Assembly (NCBI GenBank): GCA_032622095.1
Contig: CP136063.1
Span: 86,965,980-87,029,979, forward strand
Direction: 5' to 3'
Source of the DNA: Siphonodentalium dalli
Taxonomy: Eukaryota; Mollusca; Scaphopoda; Gadilida; Siphonodentaliidae
DNA: 64,000 nucleotides
The stretch's first letter is position 1; each line of letters starts with the position of its first letter. Positions 43,178 through 53,430 of the stretch are shown here, piece after piece. A program made the translations under genes and the position numbers. The notes beneath the pieces were generated by a model that worked only from the letters and a program-made list of their open reading frames with translations, had not been told where the DNA came from and did not search any database.

Positions 43178-43610
43178 TTTAACATATATTAAAAGTGATT
43201 AAAAATATGTTTAAAATACTGCTTCTATCTTCCAACTATTTTGACATGCTCAATTTCAGAATGACATACCCAATCATAATTGCGTAGCTCATTTTGACCT
43301 AAACCCTATGGAAACTTATAATTCGGTTTGCAGCTAGCTCAACACAAACTTATGCCCATGCCCTCCTGCTAACAATAACATGATATTTCAATGCAATCAT
43401 TGTCAGGGAAATGGGATGGCATATGAATCCATATGTACCGCAACTATATACTGATGGATTTTATCAGGGGAGATAGCTGGACTGCCTGGAAGTAATTTGA
43501 ACTAAGTGCAAATATGTGTTGTGAGGTAGGGACCATTAGGCATTACAAGCAGTGTTCATATTATCAGTGACCAAATAACTGGCCAGTGACCATATATTTT
43601 TAATATGGCA
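43178..43610. other. Unassigned intronic sequence
   Basis: No feature recognised. Confidence 0.35.
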
Positions 43611-43613
43611 CAA

Positions 43614-43652
43614 GGGGGGAAGGGGGGGGGGGGGGGGGGAAGGGGGGGGGGG
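43614..43652 (+). repeat. Poly-G tract
   Basis: About 36 G residues broken by three A residues. It can form a quadruplex in principle and is also prone to sequencing and assembly error. Confidence 0.85.
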
Positions 43653-43989
43653 TTAAAAAAAAATAATTTCCGAGCATATAATTTTAACATGCCTTTAAAA
43701 AAATTCCTTCAGACAGTCAGTCTGTTATAGATTTTTTCTTGTTGTAAATTACCAAATACCCAGGTATCTGTCTGTCTAGGTCACTCCGAACATAAAATAC
43801 ATAGACACAATCACTACCATGTCAAACTGAGCTATATCACATACACCAACCTGTAATAGGTTGGAAACAGATAGAAATTAAGCGGTGAAAATTCTAATAA
43901 TCTTCCGAAAAATTTTAATTTCATGTTTCTGGTGGGTGATGAGTGTTGAAAAATGGTCAGAAAAAAACTTTCCAAAACGGAAAAAAAAA

Positions 43990-44110
43990 ATTTGGGTCGA
44001 GGTGTGTTCCAAAAATAGCCAAAGGTAAAAAAAAAAAACATACCCCATGGCCAAAGAAAATTGAATTTGGTCAAACTGTGTAAAGCCTATAGTCAGCAAT
44101 CACCTCTCAG
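43990..44110 (+). repeat. Dispersed repeat W, copy 2
   Basis: TGGCCAAAGAAAATTGAATT, GGTCAAACTGTG and AGTCAGCAATCACC parallel 4500-4585. Confidence 0.5.
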
Positions 44111-44111
44111 A

Positions 44112-44308
44112 TACATTGTTGAACTTATTATCTGAACATTTCCCACAATAAATCAGAATTAATAGGAATATATCTGCACTTGCATTATTTTTCTTCTTTC
44201 TGTCGTCTGCTTATATTTCCTGAACAATCCTACAAATGAATAATAGACCATTCCAATGTATACTTTTATAACTGAGAGGAAGAATCCATTTAGTATTGAA
44301 AGGGTTAA
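44112..44308 (+). mobile_element. Family C MITE, left end missing (C11)
   Basis: Begins TTGTTGAACTTATTATCTGA. The right half is complete to ATTTAGTATTGAAAGGG with TTAA at 44305. Confidence 0.82.
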
Positions 44309-44477
44309 GTAATATTGAGATGAGGCACATTGAGCGAGGATTGCCGTCACGATCATCGATCTGGTCCCATATTTAGGATGACACATTTACTTTCCGTGAT
44401 TTAATTTTCTGCCATAGAGGGAGACAATATGTTCCCTGTACACAAGGTGTTATTGACGAAAGAATAACGTGTCTCTT

Positions 44478-44730
44478 TTAACCCTTTCTTAATAAATGGA
44501 TTCACCCACTCAGCTAGAAAAGTATACATTGGACTGATCTATTATTCATCTGGAGGGCTTTACAAGGAAAATAGGCAGACAACAGATAATACAAGTACAG
44601 AAGGAGTCCTCTTTATTACAGGGAAATGTTCAGATAATAAGTTCAACAAATGCATTCGCTGTACTCATTATCTGAATATTTCCTAAGGGATAACTACTCA
44701 TCAATGAGTATTTAGTATAGAAAGGTTTAA
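44478..44730 (-). mobile_element. Family C TTAA MITE (C12)
   Basis: TTAA lies at 44478 and 44727. It is reversed: CCCTTTCTTAATAAATGG at the left and TATTTAGTATAGAAAGG at the right. The inner inverted pair is partly preserved. Confidence 0.85.
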
Positions 44731-44754
44731 AGGGCCAAGGCTGGTCTCAATATC

Positions 44755-44970
44755 TTAACCCTTCCATGACGGGAGCTTCCTGAAATTTTGCGAAAACCCT
44801 GTGCCAATGCATTCTCTTATAGGGAGCCTCGCATATATTAGACAATGCAGGAGCCTACCAATATTTACTTTGACCTTTTAAGCCAAATGTTGCATTCTCT
44901 TATATATGTGAGGCTCCCATATGTGAGACTGCCATATATAAGAGAATGCACTGGCACAGGATATTTAATT
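44755..44970 (+). mobile_element. Family A TTAA MITE, right end missing (A7)
   Basis: TTAACCCTTCCATGACGGGAGC start. The first hairpin has lost its left inner arm (CTCTTATAGGGAGCCTCGC), the second is nearly complete, and it stops after GGATATTTAATTCTG. Confidence 0.82.
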
Positions 44971-45078
44971 CTGTCAAAATTGGTATTATACGAGATGGTA
45001 AATTTCATCTTAAAGGATCTTGACAATACTTAATTGTCACATTGCCAATGTTTGATAATTTCACTACCTAACCATCAG

Positions 45079-45457
45079 CAAGCCTAAATTTAGTGTGTCT
45101 ATCATTTGCAGAATGAGGACCCTAGAGGGTGAATTTAGTGATGCTACCCTGCACAGTAGGATAGCATAACCAAATTCACCCTCTGTGGACCTCATTCTGC
45201 TTAGTCCTCATCTTCTGGGAAGTTTATATAGTCTCAAATTAACATTGTTTATAGTTACTTTTTCCTTTCTATATCCCCTAATTTGCAGAAGATAATTGTA
45301 AAATCAAGGTGACTACAGGGTGAACATCACCAACTTCAACTGAGGAACTTCAATATGAACCTATGTCTCCCATAGCAGTTGAGGCTTAAGCAGAATAGTG
45401 TCACTAAATTCTGGGGACCTCATTCTGCAAATGTCAGACACACTAAACTCTGGCTTG
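45079..45457. mobile_element. Family G hAT-like MITE (G11)
   Basis: Runs from CAAGCCTAAATTTAGTGTGT to AACTCTGGCTTG. The first hairpin is complete and the second reduced. The flanks ACCATCAG and CTCATTAG agree at five of eight positions, a possible decayed duplication. Confidence 0.8.
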
Positions 45458-45496
45458 CTCATTAGAGAAACTGACAATCAATATGGTGAAAACAAG

Positions 45497-45742
45497 TTAT
45501 CCCTTTCATGATGGGAGCCATGTTGGTGCACCATTACAGATCATGTTCCAGTGCATTCACATTTATATGCAAGTCTCCCATAGGGAGCCTCACATATGTA
45601 AGAGAATGCACTGCTTACAAGATCAAGGTAAATGTTGTTAGGCAAATGCAAGGCCCTCTATGGGAGACTCGCATATATAAGAGAATTCATTGGTACAGGA
45701 TTTTCACAAACTTTCATTACGCTCCAGTCATGGAAAGTTTAA
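45497..45742 (-). mobile_element. Family A TTAA MITE (A8)
   Basis: Reversed. The left target is TTAT and the right is TTAA (45739). The first hairpin is degraded (TTCACATTTATATGCAAGTC) and the second has lost its left arm. The right terminus reads CTCCAGTCATGGAAAG. Confidence 0.78.
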
Positions 45743-45786
45743 CCCTTCTTTGACTGGAGCTTCATGAAATGTTGGGAAAACCCTGA
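45739..45786 (+). mobile_element. Family A left-terminus fragment (A9)
   Basis: TTAACCCTTCTTTGACTGGA and GCTTCATGAAATGTTGGGAA match the first ~45 bp of family A, then stop 17 bases before the MCTP donor (45803-45808). It shares the TTAA of A8. Confidence 0.78.
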
Positions 45787-45808
45787 TGTTTGTACTTATG
45801 AAGCTTAC

Positions 45809-45914
45809 CACAGCTGTCCCTGACCACGAGATCTCGACCTTCTCGGAGAATTATTTCCAGCATGTGGAACGGGTGCTCCATGTAGGCATGGTGACGATTC
45901 CGGAGGGACACATC
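45809..45914 (-). CDS. MCTP: MCTP exon: start of the first C2 domain (C2A)
   Basis: The acceptor TCTCATTGCAG lies just above 45914 and the donor GTAAGC just below 45809. The 106 nt enter in phase 0 and leave in phase 1. The reading has DVSLRNRHHAYMEHPFHM, then LEIILREGRDLVVRDSC and the first base of a split Gly codon. LEI-LREGRDL-VRD is the first strand and first calcium loop of MCTP C2A, completed by GTSDPYVKF in the next exon at 35863. The residues before HPF are the variable N-terminal region, so at least one more coding exon lies upstream, at higher coordinates. It was not found in this window. Confidence 0.93.
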
Positions 45915-46233
45915 CTGCAATGAGACAAAGGTCGAAAGTCCAGTTTTACAAAATTAAATATATATAAGGCCCCACCTTAATGACCATTACCTGCATCACA
46001 GTGATATATAACATTGGGAGACAACATTTATGGATATTTGTTGCAATAAAACGTTAAGAGACCTGGTTTGCAGAAGAACATTGGAGAAAACAGCAGGATA
46101 TCTCCCTGTTAACAAAGAAATGAAACATAGACCTGCATGATGACAGTAATGCACTTTCTACATGCTATTGATTAGAACAAGGTGCACCAGGCTTGTGTCA
46201 ATGATCTTGATCCTAAAACTCCCGGCAGAGTTA

Positions 46234-46446
46234 CAGTAATGCCCTAAATAATCGACTCCTTAACCACAGCATAATTATGGGTAACTTTTCAGGATTTAGT
46301 CGGAAATATGGCTTGTTGCCATTCATCGGAAAGCTCTCAATGAGAGCTTTCCCATGAATGGCAACAAGCCATATTTCCAACTAAATCCTGAAAAGTTACC
46401 CATAATTCTGCTGTGGTTAAGGAGTTGAATATTTAGGGCATTACTG
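46234..46446. mobile_element. Family H palindromic MITE (H17)
   Basis: Full 213-bp copy close to consensus, with TA on both sides. The right outer arm has GGAGTTGAATATTTAGGG. Confidence 0.93.
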
Positions 46447-46760
46447 TATCTCTCATTGCTCCGCTGAGATACGTACTGCAACAAGGACATTTGGTAAGGA
46501 TTTCTGACACGATCTTAGTTCTTATATTTTAGGATTAAAATTGTCTACACGTATGTCTGGCTAAGTTCATATTGTTCTTATCAATACCGAAAGAATTACT
46601 ATTATTGCAAACTGGTGGTGGTCAAAATAAGATAATAGGTGACTAAATATAGTTCCGATGATACGTGAAAATAGATGTGTCGGTCCGCAAAATACCATCC
46701 TTGTGGAAGTGATCTATCGAAGTGATAACAGACAGGGTGCTGCATGGAGTTTGCTCGATC
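46447..46760 (+). repeat. Dispersed repeat V, copy 2
   Basis: Partner, in inverted orientation, of 894-1200. It directly abuts the right TA of H17, so the repeat may have been the insertion target. Confidence 0.7.
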
Positions 46761-47107
46761 CTTAGTAGTGAATTCCATTAAGGGTTTATCTCCCTTGATG
46801 ACTTTGCTGCCAACAGCGACGTTTTACTGACTTCGCGATATTAATAAAGGGGGAGGAAACCCTAAGGCCTAAACAGGTGGTTAATATATTTAGTATATCA
46901 ACCATGTTGCGATAACACCTCTCATTTCTCAGTCACATCACGTAACACAAAACTCCCGCTAATAACGGAGCATCCATATTTATAAGATCATGATGTCACG
47001 ACCTCACTTCGCACTTCCTTTGAACAGATATAAAAGCTATATAACACTAAAATAATTTTGGCGTGTTTGTTTGTTATTCTGCGCAAAATCCAAGCAATCA
47101 AAGCCTA

Positions 47108-47180
47108 TTAACCCTTTACCCAACAGAAGGGCCCTGTGCCAATGCATTCTCTAATATATGCGAGGCGACCTATAAGAGAA
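47108..47180 (-). mobile_element. Family D fragment (D4)
   Basis: TTAACCCTTTACCCAACAGA, AGGGCCCTGTGCCAATGC and a hairpin module collapsed to CGAGGCGACCTATAAGAGA. It breaks straight into an H element. Confidence 0.8.
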
Positions 47181-47388
47181 TGCCTGAAAAAATTGACTCC
47201 TTAACCACAGCAGAATTATGGGTAATTTTTCAGGATTCAGTCGGAGATATGGCTTGTTGCCATTCATCGGAAAGCTGTCAGTGAGAGCTTTCCGATGAAT
47301 GGCAACAAGCCATATTTCCGACTAAATCCTGAAAAGTTACCTATAATTCCTCTGTGGTTAAGGAGTCGATTAATTAGAGCATTAATAT
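47181..47388. mobile_element. Family H palindromic MITE with lost ends (H18)
   Basis: Starts TGCCTGAAAAAATTGACTCC, joined to the D4 fragment, and ends TTAATTAGAGCATTAAT. The inner palindrome is intact. Confidence 0.82.
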
Positions 47389-47698
47389 ATATACTAAGCA
47401 AAGAAAGCGAACATGTTGCCCTGATCAAGCACAAAAGATAATCTAACAAAGTTTACATAATTAAGTTCATACATTAAAGTTTGGAAAGTCCCACTAGAAC
47501 CAAAGAACTATTTAATGCAATTCTGTGCTTTGGTTCGCTGGTTATTTATCAACACGAATGCCTAAACTCACATGAACAACATCATTCATATGGCAAACTT
47601 CAATCAAATCAGACACAAGAGTTCTAATTGGCTGCCATTATGGTGAGAAGTATCTCAAAAATCGTCAACAAGACAGCTCTAAATCTCCATTCTGGTTA

Positions 47699-47908
47699 CA
47701 GTAATGCCCTAAATAATCGACTCCTTAACCACAGCAGAATTGTGGGTAATTTTTCAGGATTTAGTTGGAAATATGGCTTGTTGCCATTCATCGGAAAATC
47801 ACTGAGAGCTTTCTGATGAATGGCAACAAGCCATATTTCCAACTAAATCCTGAAAAATTACCCACAATTCTGCTGTGGTTAAGGAGTCGATTATTCAGGG
47901 AATTACTG
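47699..47908. mobile_element. Family H palindromic MITE (H19)
   Basis: 210 bp. Both arms share GAATTGTGGG / CCCACAATTC and TTAGTTGG / CCAACTAA, substitutions seen together in few other copies. TA flanks. Confidence 0.92.
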
Positions 47909-48401
47909 TATGCATGTTATGTTATGTTGAATATTTCCAGCGACGCTGATAACAGTAGAACTAAGAGAACAACACGGAAGTGACAGGAAATTGAGTGATC
48001 CTGATCGGCAGCTCTCTACGAGGAATCATTAGGTTGCCAGACTCATAACAAAACCTTTCTAAAACTCCATAGAAATAAAATTATCCAAACATGACCAGAA
48101 TATTGGAACAATTCACTAGAGAAATAGTCAAGAGAATGTCAGAGAAATGTACTTAGGTTGTTTAACAATGAACAATAGGTTCTCCTATGGCAGACATACT
48201 CTGTAAATATTAAAATCAAATTCTCTCTGTGGATTTATAATACTAGTCTGCTGAAGTGGGAATGGCAATAAAATCTCCATATTCAGATATCAATGTATAT
48301 TATTCCAGGCACGGCTGGCAAATTAATACAAATGATTTTAAATATTAACTTCCCATTTAATGTCATCAAAGAAATCTCCCCGGAGGGGGAAAAGCAGTCT
48401 G
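47909..48401. other. Unassigned sequence
   Basis: No feature recognised upstream of G12. Confidence 0.3.
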
Positions 48402-48409
48402 GATCTGAT

Positions 48410-48856
48410 CAAGCCTACAATTAGTGCGCCTGTCATTAGCAGAATGAGGTTCCCAGAGGGTGAATTTGGTGATGCTATCCCACACAGCGAGCTAGCGCAT
48501 CACCAAATTCACCCTCTGAGAACCTCATTCTGCTTAGGCTTCAACCGCTGTTAGAGACCTAGGATCAGATTGAAGTTCCCCAGTTGAAGTTGGTGATGTT
48601 CACCCATTAGTCACCTCGATTATGCATTTTATCTTCTGCAAATTAGGGGATATAGAAAGTTCCCAGAAGGGAAAAAATAACCAAAACAATGTTAATTTGA
48701 GACTATAGATACTTCCCATTGATGAGGCCTAAGCCGAATGAGGTCCCCAGAGGGTGAATTTGGTGATGTTAGCCTGCTGAGTATGATATAGCATCACTAA
48801 ATTCATTCTCTGGGGACCTCATTCTGAAAATGACAGACACACTATTTGCAGGCTTG
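48410..48856. mobile_element. Family G hAT-like MITE with perfect 8-bp target duplication (G12)
   Basis: Runs from CAAGCCTACAATTAGTGCGC to TTTGCAGGCTTG. GATCTGAT at 48402-48409 and 48857-48864 is an exact 8-bp flanking repeat. Two hairpins and the GTTCACCCATTAGTCACCTC / GCAAATTAGGGGATA core are all present, making this the best reference copy. Confidence 0.92.
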
Positions 48857-48864
48857 GATCTGAT

Positions 48865-49491
48865 GAGTGAAGATCTGTGGTGATAACCTACAAGTGATGT
48901 TGAAAATAACCATGCCAACCTAGATTTAATTAATACATGATTTATTTCCCCCGAGGGGTATCCATGATCACAACCAGGATGGCTGCACCCAACATCCAAT
49001 CGATTTATATGGAATAATTAAAGCCACATGGCGGTTTGAGATATCTGTTAAAAAAAAACTTATTTTATTTTTCAAAATTTACCAACTTTTACCCTTTAAT
49101 GTACATTTAAGCTACTAGCATCTTTAGATATCATAAGATGCAAAACTTACTTTGTTTGACATTAGAATCAAGGTTTTCAGAATAAAGAATGGATCACGGT
49201 CCATAACACTATCCAAACTAGTGAGCATACATCTAAGGCAGAAGATAAGACCAAGCCACAATTAAATATATGTGTGTGTGTGAATGAAATATAGTCTCAA
49301 CGATGTTGGAACCGAACCAGAGTTTTACGGAAGTCTCCAAGCGTGCACCAATTAAGAAGATTGCAGAATACTTAAAAAAAAACAGAGATTAAAGAAAGTG
49401 AAGTGGCTGAATCTCATGGCTTCAAATATATATTAATTGTACAGAGCTCATTTAAATTTACCTTCCGCCCAAACAATCAATGGTGAACATA
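48865..49491. other. Unassigned sequence
   Basis: Contains a short TG run near 49270. No gene or repeat copy recognised. Confidence 0.3.
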
Positions 49492-49704
49492 CAGCAATGC
49501 TCTAAATAATCGACTCCTTAACCACAGCAGAATTATGGGTAATTTTTCAGGATTTAGTCGGAAATATGGCTTGTTGCCATTCATCGGAAAGCTCTCATTG
49601 AGAGCTTTCCGATGAATGGCGACAAGCCATATTTCCGACTAAATCCTGAAAAATTACCTATAATTCTGCTGTGGTTAAGGAGTCGATTATTTAGAGCATT
49701 ACTG
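49492..49704. mobile_element. Family H palindromic MITE (H20)
   Basis: Full 213-bp copy with shared arm variant GCTCTAAATAATC / GATTATTTAGAGC. Starts CAGCAATG and ends CATTACTG. Confidence 0.93.
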
Positions 49705-49730
49705 TAGTGCCCAAGTTGTAGAACAGGAAC

Positions 49731-49979
49731 TTAACACTTTCATGACTGGAGCTTATTGAAATTTTGCGAAAACCCTGTGCCAATGCATTCTTATATTTGT
49801 GAGTCTCCCACAGGAGAGAATTAATACATTGGCATAACAATATTTACATTGACCTTGTAAGCCAGTGCATTCTCTAATATATGCGAGACTCCCTATTGGA
49901 GACTCATATATATAAGAGAATGCACTGGCACAGATTATTTAATGCTGCACCAGTGCAGCTCCCATCATGAAAAGGTTAA
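49731..49979 (+). mobile_element. Family A TTAA MITE (A10)
   Basis: TTAA lies at 49731 and 49976, with CACTTTCATGACTGGAGCT and AGCTCCCATCATGAAAAGG termini. The first hairpin is decayed and the second nearly intact. Confidence 0.88.
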
Positions 49980-50324
49980 GATGTAATTCAAATGGATTTA
50001 GAAATGGATTTAGGAACCTAGTCCCCGAGCAGTGAACTTTCAGTATTTCAACTTTAACCCTTTATTTAACTAAATATCATTGACAAGTAGTTCCCTCGCG
50101 AAATGTTCAGATAAGTTCAACAAATTACCATATTTTGGTCATTTGTTTAATTTATCATCTGAACATTTCCCAGATGTGAATTATTCTGTACTTGTAGTAT
50201 CTAACATCTGCTTTATTACCTGACATTGGGTCTTAACCCATTGAACCCTGATGTCCTAAACGTTAAATGGCCCCAACTCGAGGCACCTGACGTTATATTA
50301 AGTGTTCCCGGCCCTCGCAAAAAG

Positions 50325-50695
50325 AAATCCAAGCTTTTTGAAAGAAGTTTGGGAACCCTAGGAATTCATAGGATTTCCAAGGTTTGAACCAAGCTTTTTG
50401 AATGAAAAAATTTACTCTTCAACAAAGTTTGGAAATCCTTGGTTGGAACCTTGGTAAAGCTTAGTAAAGCTTAGATCTAAGTTTTACCAAGCTTTACCAA
50501 GGTTGTCACATAAAGTGAAACCTTGGAAAAGCTTGGAAAAGCTTGGAAATCCTTGACTCAGTGTTGACCAACCTTGGTAAAGCTAAGTAAAGCTTGGATC
50601 TAATATTTACTAAGCTTTTCCAAGCTTTACCAAGGTTCTTACATGAAGTTTGAAAAGCTTGGAAATCCTTGGAAAAGCTTGTTAAAGCTTAGTTG
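50325..50695. repeat. Degenerate CTTGG/AAGCTT repeat field, left part
   Basis: Dense short words AAGCTTTTTGAA, CCTTGGAAAAGCTTGG and CTTTACCAAGGTT occur in both orientations, so the segment can pair with itself in many registers and with the field at 51290-51870. Confidence 0.75.
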
Positions 50696-51289
50696 TAGGT
50701 CACATGACTGGGTCACATGACTATGCAGACGTCACTGTTGTCTGTGGCAGCATTTTGAATTAACTGTTGCACTGAGTTTAAATCCATGTTTTATCACAAC
50801 AATCTTCAGGTAAGTTATTGCTTGTGTGGCCCTAATGTTTTCTATTTGACTCATAGAATATGGTTGTAGTGATATTTTTATTTATGATATTATGTTAACA
50901 ATTATTTTACCATTTCCAAGAATAATCTTCAGGACCACTATCTACCTTTTCATTCCAAAGGCTTGTCTCTATCATTATATATTCTCAGCTAATTTATCTA
51001 ATTTAACTGTTTTATCACACTCCAAATACCTCAGATCCATAAACATATACCTGTGAATATTATTCTATACATTTTACAGGGTATAATGTACCATTTATCT
51101 CAATCTAAATAGAATAACAAAATTCTGACTGAAAAGTGAACTTTGAATGAATAATATCATGAATGATTATATGGCATGGTTCATCACTGTTGTAAATTTC
51201 AAGAGATTGTATCATTAATGATGATAATATTGTCAAAGTTGAAGCCTTTGCAGTGTCATTAGAGATTTTCACCTTTTAAATACAAAACA

Positions 51290-51640
51290 ATTGCAACCTT
51301 GGTAAAGCTTGGTAAAGCTGGGTTGCAACCTTGGCCAAGGTCATTTACAACCTTGGTAAAGCTTGGTAAAGTTAGGTTGGAAAGCTTGGTAAAGCTTGGA
51401 AAAGCTAGGCTGGAACGTTGGTAAAGCTTGGAAAAGCTAGGCTGGAACCTTGGTAAAGCTTGGTAAAGCTAGGTAAAGCTAGGCTGGAACCTTGGTAAAG
51501 CTTGGTAAAGCTAGGTAAAGCTAGGATGGAACCTTGGTAAAGCTTGGTAAAGCTAGGTAAAGCTAGGCTGGAACCTTGGTAAAGCTAGGTAAAGCTAGAT
51601 TGGAAACCTTGGTAAAGCTTGGTAAAGTTATGATTAAGAT
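51290..51640 (+). repeat. Minisatellite, ~40-50 bp units
   Basis: Units read approximately CCTTGGTAAAGCTTGGTAAA then GCTAGGTAAAGCTAGGCTGGAA. About eight units are present, varying in the number of GGTAAAGCT steps. Confidence 0.85.
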
Positions 51641-51870
51641 TTTGTAAAGCTTGGAAATCCTTGGATAAGCTCGGTTTAATTTGCTGAGGTATTCCAAGGT
51701 TTTCCGAACTTGTAACGGGCCAATACCGCCCCAAGGATTTCCCAGCTTTTCCAAGGTCTCTAATCCTAGGATATCCTAGGAATTCCAAGGAATTTTCCTA
51801 ACTTTTCCAAGCTTTTATTCCTAGGATATCCTAGGAATTCCTTGGATATCCTAGGACATTTTGGTAAGGG
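51641..51870. repeat. Palindromic-hexamer field, right part
   Basis: Repeats of CCTAGGATATCCTAGGAATT, CCTTGGATA and CTTTTCCAAG, rich in the self-complementary words CCTAGG, GATATC, GAATTC and AAGCTT. Confidence 0.75.
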
Positions 51871-52084
51871 CGATGACGTAACTCATAATGCTCTTAACTG
51901 GGACGTATATACATGTATACACGCTCAAATATATACCAATCTACTATGCTAACTTAACTAATGTGCAGTGAAATATGTCACAATGTATTTCAATGAGACA
52001 GTCTATTCCATGTCCAATATACATGTAGATTATATTGCGGCTTCCTTTGGTCATGCTATATATTTATAATGAAATTCTTATCCT

Positions 52085-52420
52085 TTGCCTACGATAAAAG
52101 GCGTTTCCAAAAATGCACCTCTGTGCATGCGCGAAGAAACAGACACCCTGTCTCCAATTTAGCTGCTAAAGTCAGAGGTATGAACAAGTGACTCAATGTG
52201 CAAAGAAGAAGCACAATTCTAGTTAATTTGAGCTTTGATTGCGAAATTTCTAACGAAATACTCCCCCTTTTCCGACAATAAAAGCGATTTTGTTCTCAAA
52301 ATAGGCCTCTGTGCATGCGCGAAGAAACAGACCCTCTGTCACCATGCAGTTTGTCTATCAAGGTCACGTGGGTAAACATGTGATGCGCATGTGTGCAAAG
52401 TAGAAGTACAACCGGTCTCC
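52085..52420 (+). repeat. Tandem duplication inside element I, ~180-bp period
   Basis: CACCTCTGTGCATGCGCGAA, GAAACAGAC and GTGCAAAG-AGAAG occur at 52118-52216 and again at 52300-52408 (GGCCTCTGTGCATGCGCGAA). Confidence 0.75.
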
Positions 52421-52741
52421 CGGGATATAGGAATATAAGGATTGGACCGGTATTCTGGTCTCTCGGGTTCAAAGGGTTAATATGCTGACCCAATGAGGCA
52501 TACACCTTTAATACCAACTGAGTCACCATTTCAGCCCCATGAATTATAATGGGAGCCTTCTGTTATATTGTATTATCAAGACACCCCTATAAATGAATAA
52601 TAGGTCATTCCAATGCATATGTTTATAACTGAATAGGAGATTTCATTCAGTAGATGAGGGTTAAATGTGTGCCAAGGAGAAAATCAACAGATATCTCACA
52701 AAGGTTTATTAGAACAGAGCATTCCATCTTCATCAATGGAA

Positions 52742-53153
52742 TAGTGTGCCTGTCATTTGCAGAATGAGGTCACCAGAGGGTGAATTTAGTGACACTGCTC
52801 CCTACTGCAGGCTAGCATCACCAAATTCACCCTCAGTGATTCTCCTTCTGTTGAGGTCTCAACTGCTGTGGGAGACCTCTGATCAGATTGAAATTCCCCA
52901 GTTGAAGTTGGTGATGTACATTCACCCATTTATAGTCACCTCGAGTATGAATTTTATCTTCTGCAAATTAGGGGGATATAGAAACAGAACAGAAGGGAAA
53001 AAGTAACAAAACAATGTTAATTGAGACTATTGATTCTTCCCAGAAGATGAGGCCAAAGCAGAATGAGGTCCCCACACGGTGGGCTAGCATCACTAAATTC
53101 ACTCTCTGGGGACTTCATTCTGCAAATGTCAGACACACTATTCGAAAGGCCTG
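52742..53153. mobile_element. Family G hAT-like MITE with decayed ends (G13)
   Basis: Starts TAGTGTGCCTGTCATTTGC and ends TATTCGAAAGGCCTGG. The first hairpin has an altered right arm (CCCTCAGTGATTCTCC); the second has lost its left arm (GGTCCCCACACGGTGGGC). Confidence 0.78.
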
Positions 53154-53430
53154 GATACTGATTACAGAGTTGTTTGGTTCCTTTGTAAATTAGTGATTAT
53201 AACTGAACTCAGCATGATAGATTTTCATTAATAATGCTTTCAGCTAATCATGATTACCGTAGTCTTACAGTACACGACATAGCTGTCACATTAAGGGAAA
53301 GAACTCTGTATATAAATAACTAAAGTGTGAATAGTTCAACCATCAATATTAATGTGTTGATCGGAGAGATTTATCTTAATGAACATGATCTTTTTTCATT
53401 TGCGACACATTTCAAGAATCATTTGACATA

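Larger units (their letters stand above)
50233..52480 (+). mobile_element. TTAA element I with minisatellite interior, nested in C13
   Basis: TTAA lies at 50233 and 52477, with inverted termini CCCATTGAACCC and GGGTTCAAAGGG. Outside them GACATTGGGTC and GACCCAATG also form an inverted pair. The interior holds a large CTTGG/AAGCTT repeat field, about 600 bp of plain AT-rich sequence and a tandem duplication with TGTGCATGCGCGAAGAAACA. No transposase ORF was seen. At 2.25 kb it is the largest DNA element here. Confidence 0.8.
50054..52664 (+). mobile_element. Family C MITE split by a 2.2 kb TTAA element (C13)
   Basis: The left end is TTAACCCTTTATTTAACTAA with CATTGACAAGTAGTTCCC. The right end has CACCCCTATAAATGAATAAT, CCAATGCATATGTTTATAAC and GAGGGTTAA (52661). 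The interruption lies at 50233-52480. Confidence 0.8.

Noticed and set aside
43614-43652. Regulatory G-quadruplex
   Set aside because: A near-pure poly-G run is possible as structure, but no promoter or transcript context supports a role and it may be a sequencing artefact.
50325-51870. Centromeric satellite
   Set aside because: The repeat field is under 1.6 kb, has no uniform monomer and lies within a TTAA-bounded element.
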